A stretch of DNA of 64,000 nt from Flavobacterium crassostreae (GTDB taxonomy: Bacteria; Bacteroidota; Bacteroidia; Flavobacteriales; Flavobacteriaceae), in assembly GCF_001831475.1 (NCBI RefSeq), contig NZ_CP017688.1:2170001-2234000 (forward strand). The letters are read 5' to 3'. The translations under genes were made by a program, and so were the position numbers. Below the pieces are notes generated by a model, which was not told the DNA's origin, searched no databases, and worked only from the letters and a program-made list of their open reading frames with translations. Below are positions 36,591-45,308 of the stretch, piece by piece. The stretch's first letter is position 1; each line of letters begins with the position of its first letter.

Positions 36591-37191
36591 GGCATAGCTC
36601 CGAAAAAATCGATTTTTAAATAGAAAATTAACGTTTTTAAGCATATATTTTTTAAAAGTAATGTAAGTCAAAACTCCCCTCCTTTTCTTTTAGAAACTGC
36701 TTTTTATTGCCGAAAAATGGGGCGAATTAGTATAATTTTTCACCAAATAATATTTAAGGAAAACAAAGTATAAAAGGAATAAATGTTGCGATTTAAAACA
36801 GAAAAAATCAATCAAAATAAGTTGCATAAAAGAGAGTGACCAGAAATTTAAGCCCAAAAGGGAAAAAGGTTAGACGGAATTGAAACGGATTTTTTTTGCG
36901 ACGTCAAAAGTGTATAATGGTATTTTCAGAAAGTTTATTTTACAAAAGAAAAACTTTAATTTTATAAAAAAAACCACTCAATAATGTGTTTTTTAAATGG
37001 AAAATGTTTCTATTTTTAAAGAGAATTCCCGCCAAAAAAAGCAAGATGGAAGCGTTTTGTGGCTATTGCTACGCCCTGTAACACACGTCTCAAGCAATTT
37101 GCAGATTCTGTGGAATTACCGTTTTTAATTGTATATTCGTTACGAAGAAAATAATCGCATCCAAAAGCTGCAAACTGCATGAGGCGCGAAG
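36585..37191 (+). repeat. Non-coding cassette 20, family B (GTTACAGGGC type)
   Basis: 607 bp. Ends are GTTACAGGGC..GCCCTGTAAC. Very close to cassette 42 except for a 3-base deletion at its attC end. Confidence 0.85.
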
Positions 37192-37197
37192 TTGTAG
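37076..37197 (+). other. attC-20 (stem family III, 3-base deletion at R')
   Basis: R'' CTGTAAC. The junction reads gcgcgaag/ttgtagg where other family III sites have gcgcgaagacg/tt; the ACG just before the crossover is missing. Confidence 0.8.
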
Positions 37198-37810
37198 GCA
37201 AGTTGCGCCCAAATCGCGCATAATTAACCTTTTAATTAAGAAAAAACTGTTTATAATTTTAAGGTTTAGAGTTCTAAATTCTTAAAAAAAAGCAAAAAAA
37301 ACTGGATTCTTAAAATCTAAAAAAACAGGTTTTGTTTTTTAAAGAGTATTACTAAAAAACAGAAAATAATCCAAAACAAAATAATGACATAAAACAGCGT
37401 GATTTGTGGTTTGCAGAGTGATTTTTTTAAACAATAAAATCCCCAAGTTGAAGCGCAAACGGCATTTTATCAACTTGACGGAAAAATTAAACGAGTGTAA
37501 TTTGTTCCTTACAAAGTGATTTTGCAAATAAGAAAAATCTCGGATTTAAATCTTAAAAAAAATCAATAAGGAAAATTAAAAAGCTGAAATAGAGTGATTT
37601 GTTTTTTAAAGAGCGAGAATCTAAATAAAAAAATCTCGGATTTAAAGTAGGAATTTGTTTGTGTTTTTAGGTTTATGAAGAAAACAACCAGCCTACAACA
37701 ATCGTCTTAACTAATTTGCAGATTCTGTGGAATTACCGTTTTTAATTGTATATTCGTTATGAAGAAAAACATCCGTATCCAAAGCCTGCAAACTAGTTAA
37801 GGCGGGAACG
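37192..37810 (+). repeat. Non-coding cassette 21, family A (GTTGTAGGC type)
   Basis: 619 bp with GTTGTAGGC..GCCTACAAC ends. Confidence 0.85.
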
Positions 37811-37816
37811 TTAGCA
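37693..37816 (+). other. attC-21 (stem family II)
   Basis: R'' CTACAAC; crossover 37810/37811. Confidence 0.87.
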
Positions 37817-37905
37817 GCAAGTGTCCAAAATTGCGCCAAAATTACTGCGACTATTAGAAATTATTACACTTACAAAAAAATGCAATTACAAACATTTTGA
37901 ATTTT

Positions 37906-38478
37906 ATGAAAAATAGAAAAGCACTATTGATAATCGATATGCAAAAAGGTTCATTCACGCCTAAGACGCCTAGATTTGACACGAATGGAATTGTAAATCG
38001 AATTAATTTACTTGCTGAAATTTTTAGAGAGTCTAACTTACCCGTTATTTTCATTCAACATGACGGTACAGAAATGGGTGAATTCAAACCAAACACAATT
38101 GAATGGGAATTATTAGATGAATTAAAAGTAAGTCCAAATGATATTACTATCAACAAGTATGCTAATGACGTGTTTTACAATTCTATACTTCAATCAAAAC
38201 TAACCGAACTAAATATAAATGAATTATTTATCACAGGTTGCGCAACTGACTTTTGTGTTGAATCAACAATACAGTCAGCCTTAACTAAAGATTATAATAT
38301 AATAGTGGTTGAAGATGCTCATACAACTGGAGAAAGACCACACTTAAAAGCTGAAAAAGTAATTGAACATTATAATTGGGTTTGGCAAAATATGATCCCG
38401 ACAAAGGGTAAAATAGAAGTTAAAAATTTTGAGGATATAAAAAAAAGCGCTGATTTTTTAATAAGAACCGAACAATAA
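37906..38478 (+). CDS. Isochorismatase-family hydrolase (cassette 22)
   Basis: 190 residues from ATG 37906. The cysteine-hydrolase triad of the family is visible: Asp11 (ALLIIDMQ), Lys84 (INKYAND) and Cys117 (GCATDFCVES). Family members hydrolyse isochorismate, nicotinamide or related amides; the substrate here is not evident. Cytoplasmic. The leader is longer (about 95 bases) than in most cassettes. Confidence 0.87.
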   Translation: MKNRKALLIIDMQKGSFTPKTPRFDTNGIVNRINLLAEIFRESNLPVIFIQHDGTEMGEFKPNTIEWELLDELKVSPNDITINKYANDVFYNSILQSKLTELNINELFITGCATDFCVESTIQSALTKDYNIIVVEDAHTTGERPHLKAEKVIEHYNWVWQNMIPTKGKIEVKNFEDIKKSADFLIRTEQ

Positions 38479-38492
38479 AAAATTACACCAGC

Positions 38493-38624
38493 TGCTAACA
38501 GGCGTTTGGCAAGATTGCGAATTTTGTAGTAAATTCACGTTTATTTCTCGCAAGAAATTTTATCTTTGATAGAAATTAATCGGTTCCGAAGTTCGCAACC
38601 TCGCCAAGCGCCGGGACGTTAACG
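38493..38624 (+). other. attC-22 (stem family V)
   Basis: R'' TGCTAAC (GCTGCTAAC) matches GTTAGCAGC; crossover 38618/38619. Nearly identical to attC-23. Confidence 0.86.
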
Positions 38625-38652
38625 GCAAGCAGAAAAAAACGAAACTGCAAAA

Positions 38653-39162
38653 ATGACAGAAATCATAGATTTATTCGAAAAAATTTTAATATTAGAAAGA
38701 AATGAATATCTAAAAGTTAAAGGAAGTATTGATACAAATATTTATTTTATCGAAAGTGGAAGTTTGCGAATCTTTATTTTGGACGATTACGAAGAACAAA
38801 TTATTCGATTCGGTTATGATAATGATTTAATTGTTTCTTTAGACTCATTTTTAACTGAAAAACCTTCTGATTTTTATATTCAAGCCATAAAGAAAACTAT
38901 AATAAAGGTAATTCCGAAGAAAAAAGTTACAGAATTAATAAATCTGAATGAAACTAATAAACAAAATTGGATTAAAATTTTGGAAGATTTGATTTTACAA
39001 CAAATTGAAAGAGAAAAAGATATATTGACAAGTTCGCCAAAAGCAAGATTTGAAAGAGTTCTGAAAAGAAGTCCGAAGTTGTTTCAAGAAATACCAAATA
39101 AACATATTGCCAATTATTTGAGAATGAGTCCAGAAACTTTGTCAAGATTAAAAAAATCTTGA
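38653..39162 (+). CDS. Crp/Fnr-like regulator (cassette 23, gene 1)
   Basis: 169 residues. The cyclic-nucleotide-binding-like beta barrel (about 20-95) includes YFIESGSLRIFI and RFGYDNDLIVSLDSF. A helical connector follows and a short winged-helix end (HIANYLRMSPETLSRLKKS, about 151-169). It resembles the short Bacteroidota Crp-type regulators that often flank small enzymes. Followed after 54 bases by a DinB-like gene it may control. Confidence 0.78.
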   Translation: MTEIIDLFEKILILERNEYLKVKGSIDTNIYFIESGSLRIFILDDYEEQIIRFGYDNDLIVSLDSFLTEKPSDFYIQAIKKTIIKVIPKKKVTELINLNETNKQNWIKILEDLILQQIEREKDILTSSPKARFERVLKRSPKLFQEIPNKHIANYLRMSPETLSRLKKS

Positions 39163-39216
39163 TTTGTATCAAGTTTTTTGAAATTTAAAAAACTGAACTT
39201 TGAAAAAATAATAAAT

Positions 39217-39777
39217 ATGAAAACGCTATCAGAAACTTTAATATTAGATTTAATTGAAACAACTAGACAAAATCTAAACTTTGTAGAATTACTAAAACAA
39301 AAAAAAGATGCTGAATTAAACTGGAAAGAGAATTCAGAAAATTGGAGCATTTTAGAATGTTTGCAACATCTAAATTTATATGGACATTTTTATATTCCAG
39401 AAATTGAAAAAACAATAAAAAACTCCAACCATAAAAGTGAAACAAAATTCAGAAGTGGATTATTAGGAAACTATTTTGCAGAAAGTATGCTTCCAAAACA
39501 GAAATTAAATAAAATGAAAACTTTTAAGGACAAAAATCCTTTGAATAGTCTTCTGGACAGAAAAGTTATTGATGAATTTATAAATCAACAAATTAAACTT
39601 ATCGATTTATTGAATAAATCAAAAACGGTAAGTTTGAACAATAATAAAGTTAAAATTTCTTTGACAAAATGGATAAAACTGAAACTTGGAGATATATTTA
39701 GAGTTGTAATTAATCATAATTTTAGACATATTAAACAAATAGAAAATAATATAAAAACCGAAACTGCCAGCCGTTAA
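39217..39777 (+). CDS. DinB-like protein (cassette 23, gene 2)
   Basis: 186 residues from ATG 39217; an upstream TTG at 39178 is less likely. Four-helix DinB/DUF664-type fold: ENWSILECLQHLNLYG (about 42-57, candidate metal His) and VVINHNFRHIKQIEN (about 164-178, HNxxH). This superfamily includes thiol-dependent metal enzymes. The stop lies within the R'' box of attC-23. Confidence 0.75.
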   Translation: MKTLSETLILDLIETTRQNLNFVELLKQKKDAELNWKENSENWSILECLQHLNLYGHFYIPEIEKTIKNSNHKSETKFRSGLLGNYFAESMLPKQKLNKMKTFKDKNPLNSLLDRKVIDEFINQQIKLIDLLNKSKTVSLNNNKVKISLTKWIKLKLGDIFRVVINHNFRHIKQIENNIKTETASR

Positions 39778-39903
39778 CAGGCGTTTGGCAAGATTGCGAA
39801 TTTTGTAGTAAATTCACGTTTATTTCTCGCAAGAAATTTTATCTTTGATAGAAAATAATCGGTTCCGAACTTCGCAACCTCGCCAAGCGCCGGAACGTTA
39901 TAA
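39772..39903 (+). other. attC-23 (stem family V)
   Basis: R'' CGTTAAC (GCCGTTAAC) matches GTTAACGGC, nine paired bases; crossover 39897/39898. Confidence 0.87.
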
Positions 39904-39909
39904 GCCATT

Positions 39910-40122
39910 TTAATCGACCTTTTCCGCATAATCATTTCCGTGTAAGTTATCAAACATTACATTATTACACTCAGGACAACAACTTTGGTCATAACCAAAA
40001 TCATATTCATTTTTACATTCTTCTCTTGTTCCTATCCATCCACATTCATCACACAAAAAACGGCTTATAACAGCGGTTTTGTCGAATTGTGGCACTTGGG
40101 TATTTTTTGAAAGTTTAGTCAT
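39910..40122 (-). CDS. Zinc-ribbon protein, antisense (cassette 24)
   Basis: 70 residues on the - strand with paired CxxC motifs: CDECGW (Cys24, Cys27) and CCPECNN (Cys49, Cys52), a rubredoxin/zinc-ribbon-like fold. The first 20 residues (start at 40122) are encoded by the attC-24 sequence read backwards, so the cassette's recombination site doubles as the gene's 5' end. Role unknown. Confidence 0.65.
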   Translation of the reverse strand: MTKLSKNTQVPQFDKTAVISRFLCDECGWIGTREECKNEYDFGYDQSCCPECNNVMFDNLHGNDYAEKVD

Positions 40123-40200
40123 AATTTTAAATTTTAGTTATTATTTGTTAAGTTTGGTCTTAAATCGCCACAACGACGACAAAGCCACAGGACGTTATGG
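40065..40200 (+). other. attC-24 (own stem type)
   Basis: R'' TTATAAC (GGCTTATAAC) matches GTTATAAGCC, ten paired bases. Stems ggttttgtcgaattgtgg and ccacaacgacgacaaagcc; crossover 40194/40195. Contains the start of the antisense gene. Confidence 0.82.
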
Positions 40201-40812
40201 GCTAGTTTTGCCCATTTTGCGCAGATAAAGCCGTTTTTATAAGAAAAAACTGTTTATAATTTTAAGGTTTAGGGTTCTTAATTCCTAAAAAAGCGTAAAA
40301 AAACTGGATTCTTAAAAGCCAAAAAAAACATTTTGTTGTTTAAAGAATATATTTCTAACCTGAAAATAATCCAAAACAAAATAATGACATAAAACAGCGT
40401 GATTTGTAGTTTACAGAGTGATTTTTTAAAATAAGAAAACCCCCAAGTTGAAGCGCAAACGGCATTTTACCAGCTTGACGGAAAAAATTAAATGAGTGTA
40501 ATTTGTATTTTACAAAGTGATTTTGCAAATAAGAAAAATCTCGGTTTTAAATCTTAAAACAGGATTTTATCAGCGTTACGAGAAAAATTAAAAAAGTGTG
40601 ATTTGTTCTTTACAAAATGAGAATCTAAATAAAAAAATCTCGAATTTAAAACCAAAAAATGTTTGCGTTTTTAGGTTTGGGGAGAAAAAACCAGCCCATA
40701 ACAATCGTCTTAACTAATTTGCAGATTCTGTGGAATTATCGTTTTTAATTGTATATTCGTTACAGCGAAGGTAATCGTATCCAAAGCCTGCAAACTAGTT
40801 AAGGCGGGAACG
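40195..40812 (+). repeat. Non-coding cassette 25, family A
   Basis: 618 bp, GTTATGGGC type. Confidence 0.85.
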
Positions 40813-40818
40813 TTAGCG
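40696..40818 (+). other. attC-25 (stem family II)
   Basis: R'' CCATAAC; crossover 40812/40813. Confidence 0.87.
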
Positions 40819-40869
40819 GTCAGTTGAGCGCACCTGATGAAAATAAGCTGAAATTACGACTAAAAAGAA

Positions 40870-41172
40870 ATGTGTACAGAAGTAAAAAAGATTAATACCG
40901 AAAAAAGAAATGCTTTATTATCATTGCTTTTTTATGCAATTTCTGCAATAGCAATAGCTATTTTTAATTCGTCTGCGGAGTATAAATCTGGACCTTGCAC
41001 GCCGAATTTAGATTTGTTATCTGTCTTCTTAATTGCAATTATAAATGTTATTCTATTAATTATAAATGGAATATTATCTTTTGGTTTGAATAAGGAAACA
41101 AAGTATTCATTCTTTATACATTTATTTGTGTTTGTAATTTGGATATCTATTTTCATATTTAATAGTCAATGA
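40870..41172 (+). CDS. Small integral membrane protein (cassette 26)
   Basis: 100 residues with three hydrophobic segments (about 15-32, 48-70, 80-97) separated by short loops; one loop holds SGPCTPNLD. Family unknown. It is followed by about 275 bases of AT-rich sequence without a gene before attC-26, an unusually long tail for this array. Confidence 0.68.
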   Translation: MCTEVKKINTEKRNALLSLLFYAISAIAIAIFNSSAEYKSGPCTPNLDLLSVFLIAIINVILLIINGILSFGLNKETKYSFFIHLFVFVIWISIFIFNSQ

Positions 41173-41448
41173 AAAATGATTTAACTCAAAAATTAAATTA
41201 AGATAATTCGAAAAGAATTTAAAAAACTAAAATGTTTAAAAATAGAAATTTTAACAGCAGAATATTATTTAATTTTTAATAAGCAGAAGTTTCACAAAAT
41301 TTACTGATTACAATAATCGAAAACAAAAACTTGAAAAGTAATTTTTATTCGTAAAATTTTATAGTAAGAAAAGGAAAATAAGAAAGAATTAAAAAGCAAA
41401 ATCATTTTAAATTCTAATAGAAAATTGTATTAAATAGAACAACCGAAC

Positions 41449-41579
41449 CGCTAACAGCGGTTTGCATAAATGGCGAAATATGTGGTAAATTCACGATTAT
41501 CTTTCGCAAGAAATTTTATCTTAGCCGAAAAATCTCGGTTACGAAGTTCGCCACTTCTGCAAGCCGCGAAACGTTATGG
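41449..41579 (+). other. attC-26 (stem family V variant)
   Basis: R'' CGCTAAC (ACCGCTAAC) matches GTTAGCGGT; crossover 41573/41574. Confidence 0.83.
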
Positions 41580-41699
41580 GCTATTTTTGCCCATTTTGCG
41601 CAGATAAAGCCGTTTTTATAAGAAAAAACTGTTTATAATTTTAAGGTTTTGTTTTGACCCCTATAAAACAAGAGTATTATTGTAAATTTCGATTATTAT

Positions 41700-42545
41700 T
41701 TATGCGGTTAATTTTTTCATCAAAATTAGATGCTTATCCTGGTTCCATTTCTCTATTGGGGTAATGCGTCCTAAAAGTCCATGTAGCCTAGTATTATTAT
41801 AGAAAATCACATATCTTTTTAGTATTAGTTCAATTTCTCCAAAAGTTCTATAATCAACTCTTTGGAACACTTCTTTTTTTAGTATTCCATGATAGGCTTC
41901 AATATGTGCATTTTCTTCTGGTGTTGCTACATGGGTAAATTCTTGCTGAACTCCAATGAGTCCAAGGTATTCCCGAACTCTTTTGGCAATAAATTGACTT
42001 CCATTATCACTTCTTATCACAACATTTTCAGGGTATTGGTATTCTAAAAATAAATCAGAAAGCAAAGCGATTACTTTGTTTTGTTTTATAGAAAAAGAGA
42101 AAAAATCCTTTAATATTCTGCGAGTATGAACGTCTATTATAGATAGTAAATAAGCGTTTTTACCTACCTTTGGGATCCAAACCATCTTAATATCCATTTC
42201 TAAACATTCAAAAGGTTTAGTGGTTTTAACTTTTCTATATTTTACAAATTTACGACCAGAACCACTCCTGTTTATTCGGTTTTCTAGTTTCAACAAACCC
42301 TCTTCTCTCATAATTCGATACAACTTTTTAGGATTAATTAAGTACCCCTCTCGTTGTAAATAGGAAGTCATTAAACGGTAACCGCAGTCAATAAACTCAT
42401 TACTTAAAACATCTTTAACAGATTCAACAACAGTATCTTGACTTACATATCCTTGATGTTTATTAAAGGTAAATTCACTAGGTTTAATACCTTTCTTACC
42501 TGAGCTTGGTCTTCTATAATAACTACTTTGAACCATGCCTACCAT
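41700..42545 (-). CDS. IS3-family transposase OrfB
   Basis: 281 residues from the first ATG of the frame. DDE core: EMDIKMVWIP (first D), VIRSDNGSQF (second D) and ENAHIEAYHGILKKE (E). The frame is open upstream to join orfA by a -1 shift at an A9G run (plus-strand T9 at 42627-42635), giving an OrfAB transposase. Intact. Confidence 0.9.
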   Translation of the reverse strand: MVGMVQSSYYRRPSSGKKGIKPSEFTFNKHQGYVSQDTVVESVKDVLSNEFIDCGYRLMTSYLQREGYLINPKKLYRIMREEGLLKLENRINRSGSGRKFVKYRKVKTTKPFECLEMDIKMVWIPKVGKNAYLLSIIDVHTRRILKDFFSFSIKQNKVIALLSDLFLEYQYPENVVIRSDNGSQFIAKRVREYLGLIGVQQEFTHVATPEENAHIEAYHGILKKEVFQRVDYRTFGEIELILKRYVIFYNNTRLHGLLGRITPIEKWNQDKHLILMKKLTA

Positions 42546-42595
42546 AGCAATAATTTTAGTTTTACTAATCTTATGTTTACTATAAAAACTATCTA

Positions 42596-42907
42596 CTAAA
42601 TCTTTCTTGGATCGGATGTCCCAAACTTTTTTTTTAAAAGTTCACGCCCGATTTCTAATTCGATTTCCTTGTTAGCTAATAATTTGCGTAGAATTCTGTT
42701 TTCTTCCTCAGCTTGCTTTAGCTCTTTACTACTAGTGTCATAAGTTACTTTTAAACCTGCTTCTCCCTGCTTCTCGTGTTTCTTCTTCCAGCTATACAAA
42801 GTGCCAGTGCTAAGGCTGTATTTACGGCAGGTTTCAACGGCTCCTAATTCTTCTGAAAAGGATAGGATTTCTAGCTTTTCTTCTAAACTCCATTTCTTGT
42901 ATTTCAT
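42596..42907 (-). CDS. IS3-family transposase OrfA
   Basis: 103 residues: HTH_Tnp_1 domain (WSLEEKLEILSFSEELGAVETCRKYSLSTGTLYSWKKK) and a leucine-zipper-like end (LKQAEEENRILRKLLANKEIE). It ends just past the A9G slippage run shared with orfB. Confidence 0.9.
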   Translation of the reverse strand: MKYKKWSLEEKLEILSFSEELGAVETCRKYSLSTGTLYSWKKKHEKQGEAGLKVTYDTSSKELKQAEEENRILRKLLANKEIELEIGRELLKKKFGTSDPRKI

Positions 42908-43397
42908 ATCTCAAATGTACTATTTGAAATTTAAAATATCACTCCGAACTATTAAGGGGCTAAAATAGGTTTAGAGTTCTTAATTCCTAAAAAAACGCAA
43001 AAAAATGGATTCTTAAAATCAAAAAAAAAAAGATTTTGTTGTTTAAAGAATATTATTTCCAACCTGAAAATAATTCAAAACAAAATAATGACATAAAACA
43101 GCGTGATTTGCGGTTTACAGAGTGATTTTTCAAACAAGAAAATCCCAAAAGTTGAAGCGCAAACGGCATTTTACCCACTTGACGAAAAATTAAATGAGTG
43201 TAATTTGTGTTTTACAAAGTGATTTTACAAATAAGAAAAATCTCGGATTTAAATCTTAAAACAGGATTTTACCAGCGTTACGAGAAAAATTAAAAAAGAG
43301 TGATTTGTTCTTTAGAAAGTGAAAATCTAAATAAAAAAAATCTCGAATTTAAAGCCAAAAATATTTGCGTTTTTAGGTTTGTGAAGAAAAAACCAGC

Positions 43398-43521
43398 CCA
43401 TAACAATCGTCTTAACTAATTTGCAGATTCTGTGGAATTACCGTTTTTAATTGTATATTGGTTATGAAGAAAAACATCCGAATCCAAAGCCTGCAAACTA
43501 GTTAAGGCGGGAACGTTATGG
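43398..43521 (+). other. attC-27 (stem family II)
   Basis: R'' CCATAAC; loop has ttggttatg for ttcgttatg; crossover 43515/43516. Confidence 0.86.
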
Positions 43522-44136
43522 GCTAGTTTTGCCCATTTTGCGCAGATAAAGCCGTTTTTATAAGAAAAAACTGTTTATAATTTTAAAGTTTAGGGTTCTT
43601 AATTCCTAAAAAAACGCAAAATAACTGGATTCTTAAAAGCCAAAAAAAAATATTTTGTTGTTTAAAGAATATTATTTCCAACCTGAAAATAATCCAAAAC
43701 AAAATAATGACTTAAAACAGCGTGATTTGTAGTTTACAGAGTGATTTTTTTAAACAAGAAAATCCCCAAGTTGAAGCGCAAACGGCATTTTACCAGCTTG
43801 ACGAAGAAATTAAATGAGTGTTATTTGTGTTTTACAAAGTGATTATTCAAATAAGAAAAATCTCGGTTTTAAATCTTAAAACGGGATTTTATCAGCGTTA
43901 CGGGAAAAATTAAAAAAGAGTGATTTATTCTTTACAAAGTGAGAATCTAAATAAAAAAATCTCGAATTTAAAGCCAAAAAATGTTTGCGTTTTTTAGGTT
44001 TGTGAAGAAAAAACCAGCCCATAACAATCGTCTTAACTAATTTGCAGATTCTGTGGAATTACCGTTTTTAATTGTATATTCGTTATGAAGAAAAACACCC
44101 GTATCCAAAGCCTGCAAACTAGTTAAGGCGGGAACG
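43516..44136 (+). repeat. Non-coding cassette 28, family A
   Basis: 621 bp, GTTATGGGC type. Confidence 0.85.
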
Positions 44137-44142
44137 TTGTGC
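44019..44142 (+). other. attC-28 (stem family II)
   Basis: R'' CCATAAC; crossover 44136/44137. Confidence 0.87.
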
Positions 44143-44168
44143 GATATTTTGACCAAAAAAACCGAAAA

Positions 44169-45125
44169 ATGAAAAACATAATAATTTTTGCATTAATTTT
44201 TAACCTTATATCTTGTAAAGCACAAGAATTTGAGAAAATATCCATTTCAAAAACTGATATTTCCGAATTGTATGTTAACGATGAAAATTCAACAGAACTA
44301 TTTTATTATAAATATCTGCCGAAAAACAATATTATAGGAGTTTTAGTTGTAATTCCTTCTGGTGGAGAACTTGTTGAAAACACATTAAAACAAATAACTC
44401 TTCAAAAAATAGCAGTTGAAAAAGGAATTATGGTAATTGTTCCATCAATAAATTGGGGAACAGATAATCGAGAAGCAGAATTCAAATTACTTGATAAAAT
44501 TTTCAGTGAAATTGTCGCAAAGCATCAAGTATCAAAAGATAAATTTATAATCGGTGGACTTTCGAGTGGCGCAATGATTTCTTTAACGTACGCTGAAAAG
44601 GCAACTAAAAATCCCGAAAAGTATTTTATAATTCCAAAAGGTATTTTTGCATTAGACGCACCTTTAGACCAAGCAAGATTTTATAAATATTGCGAAAGAG
44701 AAATCGAAAGAAATATTTATGAGCCAGCTGTAGATGAGGCAAAATGGATGAAGAATAATTGGGACAGTATTTATGGAGGATCGCCAGAAAAATTTCCTGA
44801 AAAATATATAGAAAACTCTATTTACTCCTATGGAGCAAAAGATGGCGGAAACGCAAAGTATTTAAAAAAAATGCCTCTTTTAATGTTTACTGATTTGGAT
44901 ACAGATTGGTTAATTAATGAAAGACATCGTGACTTAAATGATTGGAATGGAATTGATATAATCTCAATGATAAACCAATTAAAAATAATGGGAAATAAAA
45001 ACGCTAGAGTAATCGTTAGTCAAGGAAAAGGAGTTCGATTAGACGGAACTAAAAATCCACATTCTTGGTCAATTATGGATTCCGAAATTTGTCTGAATTG
45101 GATAATAGAAACATTTGAAAAATAA
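44169..45125 (+). CDS. Alpha/beta-hydrolase-like lipoprotein (cassette 29)
   Basis: 318 residues from ATG 44169; the open frame from 44139 begins at the crossover. Lipoprotein signal FNLISCKA. A nucleophile-elbow-like GGLSSGAMIS (about 128-137) and late NPHSW suggest a hydrolase fold; the Ser elbow is G-L-S-S-G. Likely anchored at the outer membrane. Substrate unknown. Confidence 0.75.
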   Translation: MKNIIIFALIFNLISCKAQEFEKISISKTDISELYVNDENSTELFYYKYLPKNNIIGVLVVIPSGGELVENTLKQITLQKIAVEKGIMVIVPSINWGTDNREAEFKLLDKIFSEIVAKHQVSKDKFIIGGLSSGAMISLTYAEKATKNPEKYFIIPKGIFALDAPLDQARFYKYCEREIERNIYEPAVDEAKWMKNNWDSIYGGSPEKFPEKYIENSIYSYGAKDGGNAKYLKKMPLLMFTDLDTDWLINERHRDLNDWNGIDIISMINQLKIMGNKNARVIVSQGKGVRLDGTKNPHSWSIMDSEICLNWIIETFEK

Positions 45126-45134
45126 AAAAACATC

Positions 45135-45258
45135 GCACAACCGCCATTTTGAGCTAGCTGGAATTTAGTGGAATTACCGTTTCGCATCAAGTTTTCGTTA
45201 AGCCGAAAACTGAAGAGTTACGAACTTCCAGCCATCTCAAAGTGGCATAACGTTAGCC
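45135..45258 (+). other. attC-29 (stem family I)
   Basis: R'' GCACAAC (ATCGCACAAC) matches GTTGTGCGAT; crossover 45252/45253. Confidence 0.87.
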
Positions 45259-45308
45259 GTTATTTTGGCGCTACAGAAAACCAAGAAAAAGAAAAAGAAA
45301 AAATAAAA

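Larger units (their letters stand above)
41650..42967 (-). mobile_element. IS3-family insertion sequence in cassette 27
   Basis: 1318 bp with inverted repeats TGTTTTGACCCCT (left) and TATTTTAGCCCCT (right, reverse strand) and a 5-bp target duplication GGTTT (41645-41649, 42968-42972). It carries orfA and orfB on the - strand. A solo copy of its left end lies at 6039-6069. Confidence 0.9.
41574..43515 (+). repeat. Non-coding cassette 27, family A, split by an IS
   Basis: A family A copy interrupted 76 bases from its start by the element at 41650-42967. Removing the IS and one GGTTT copy restores an ordinary copy of about 620 bp. Confidence 0.85.

Noticed and set aside
37016..37201. Recurring 60-residue - strand frames over family B attC sites (also 49483-49671 and 31616-32032)
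   Set aside because: They are the attC hairpin read backwards; the similarity comes from the repeat, not from a conserved protein.
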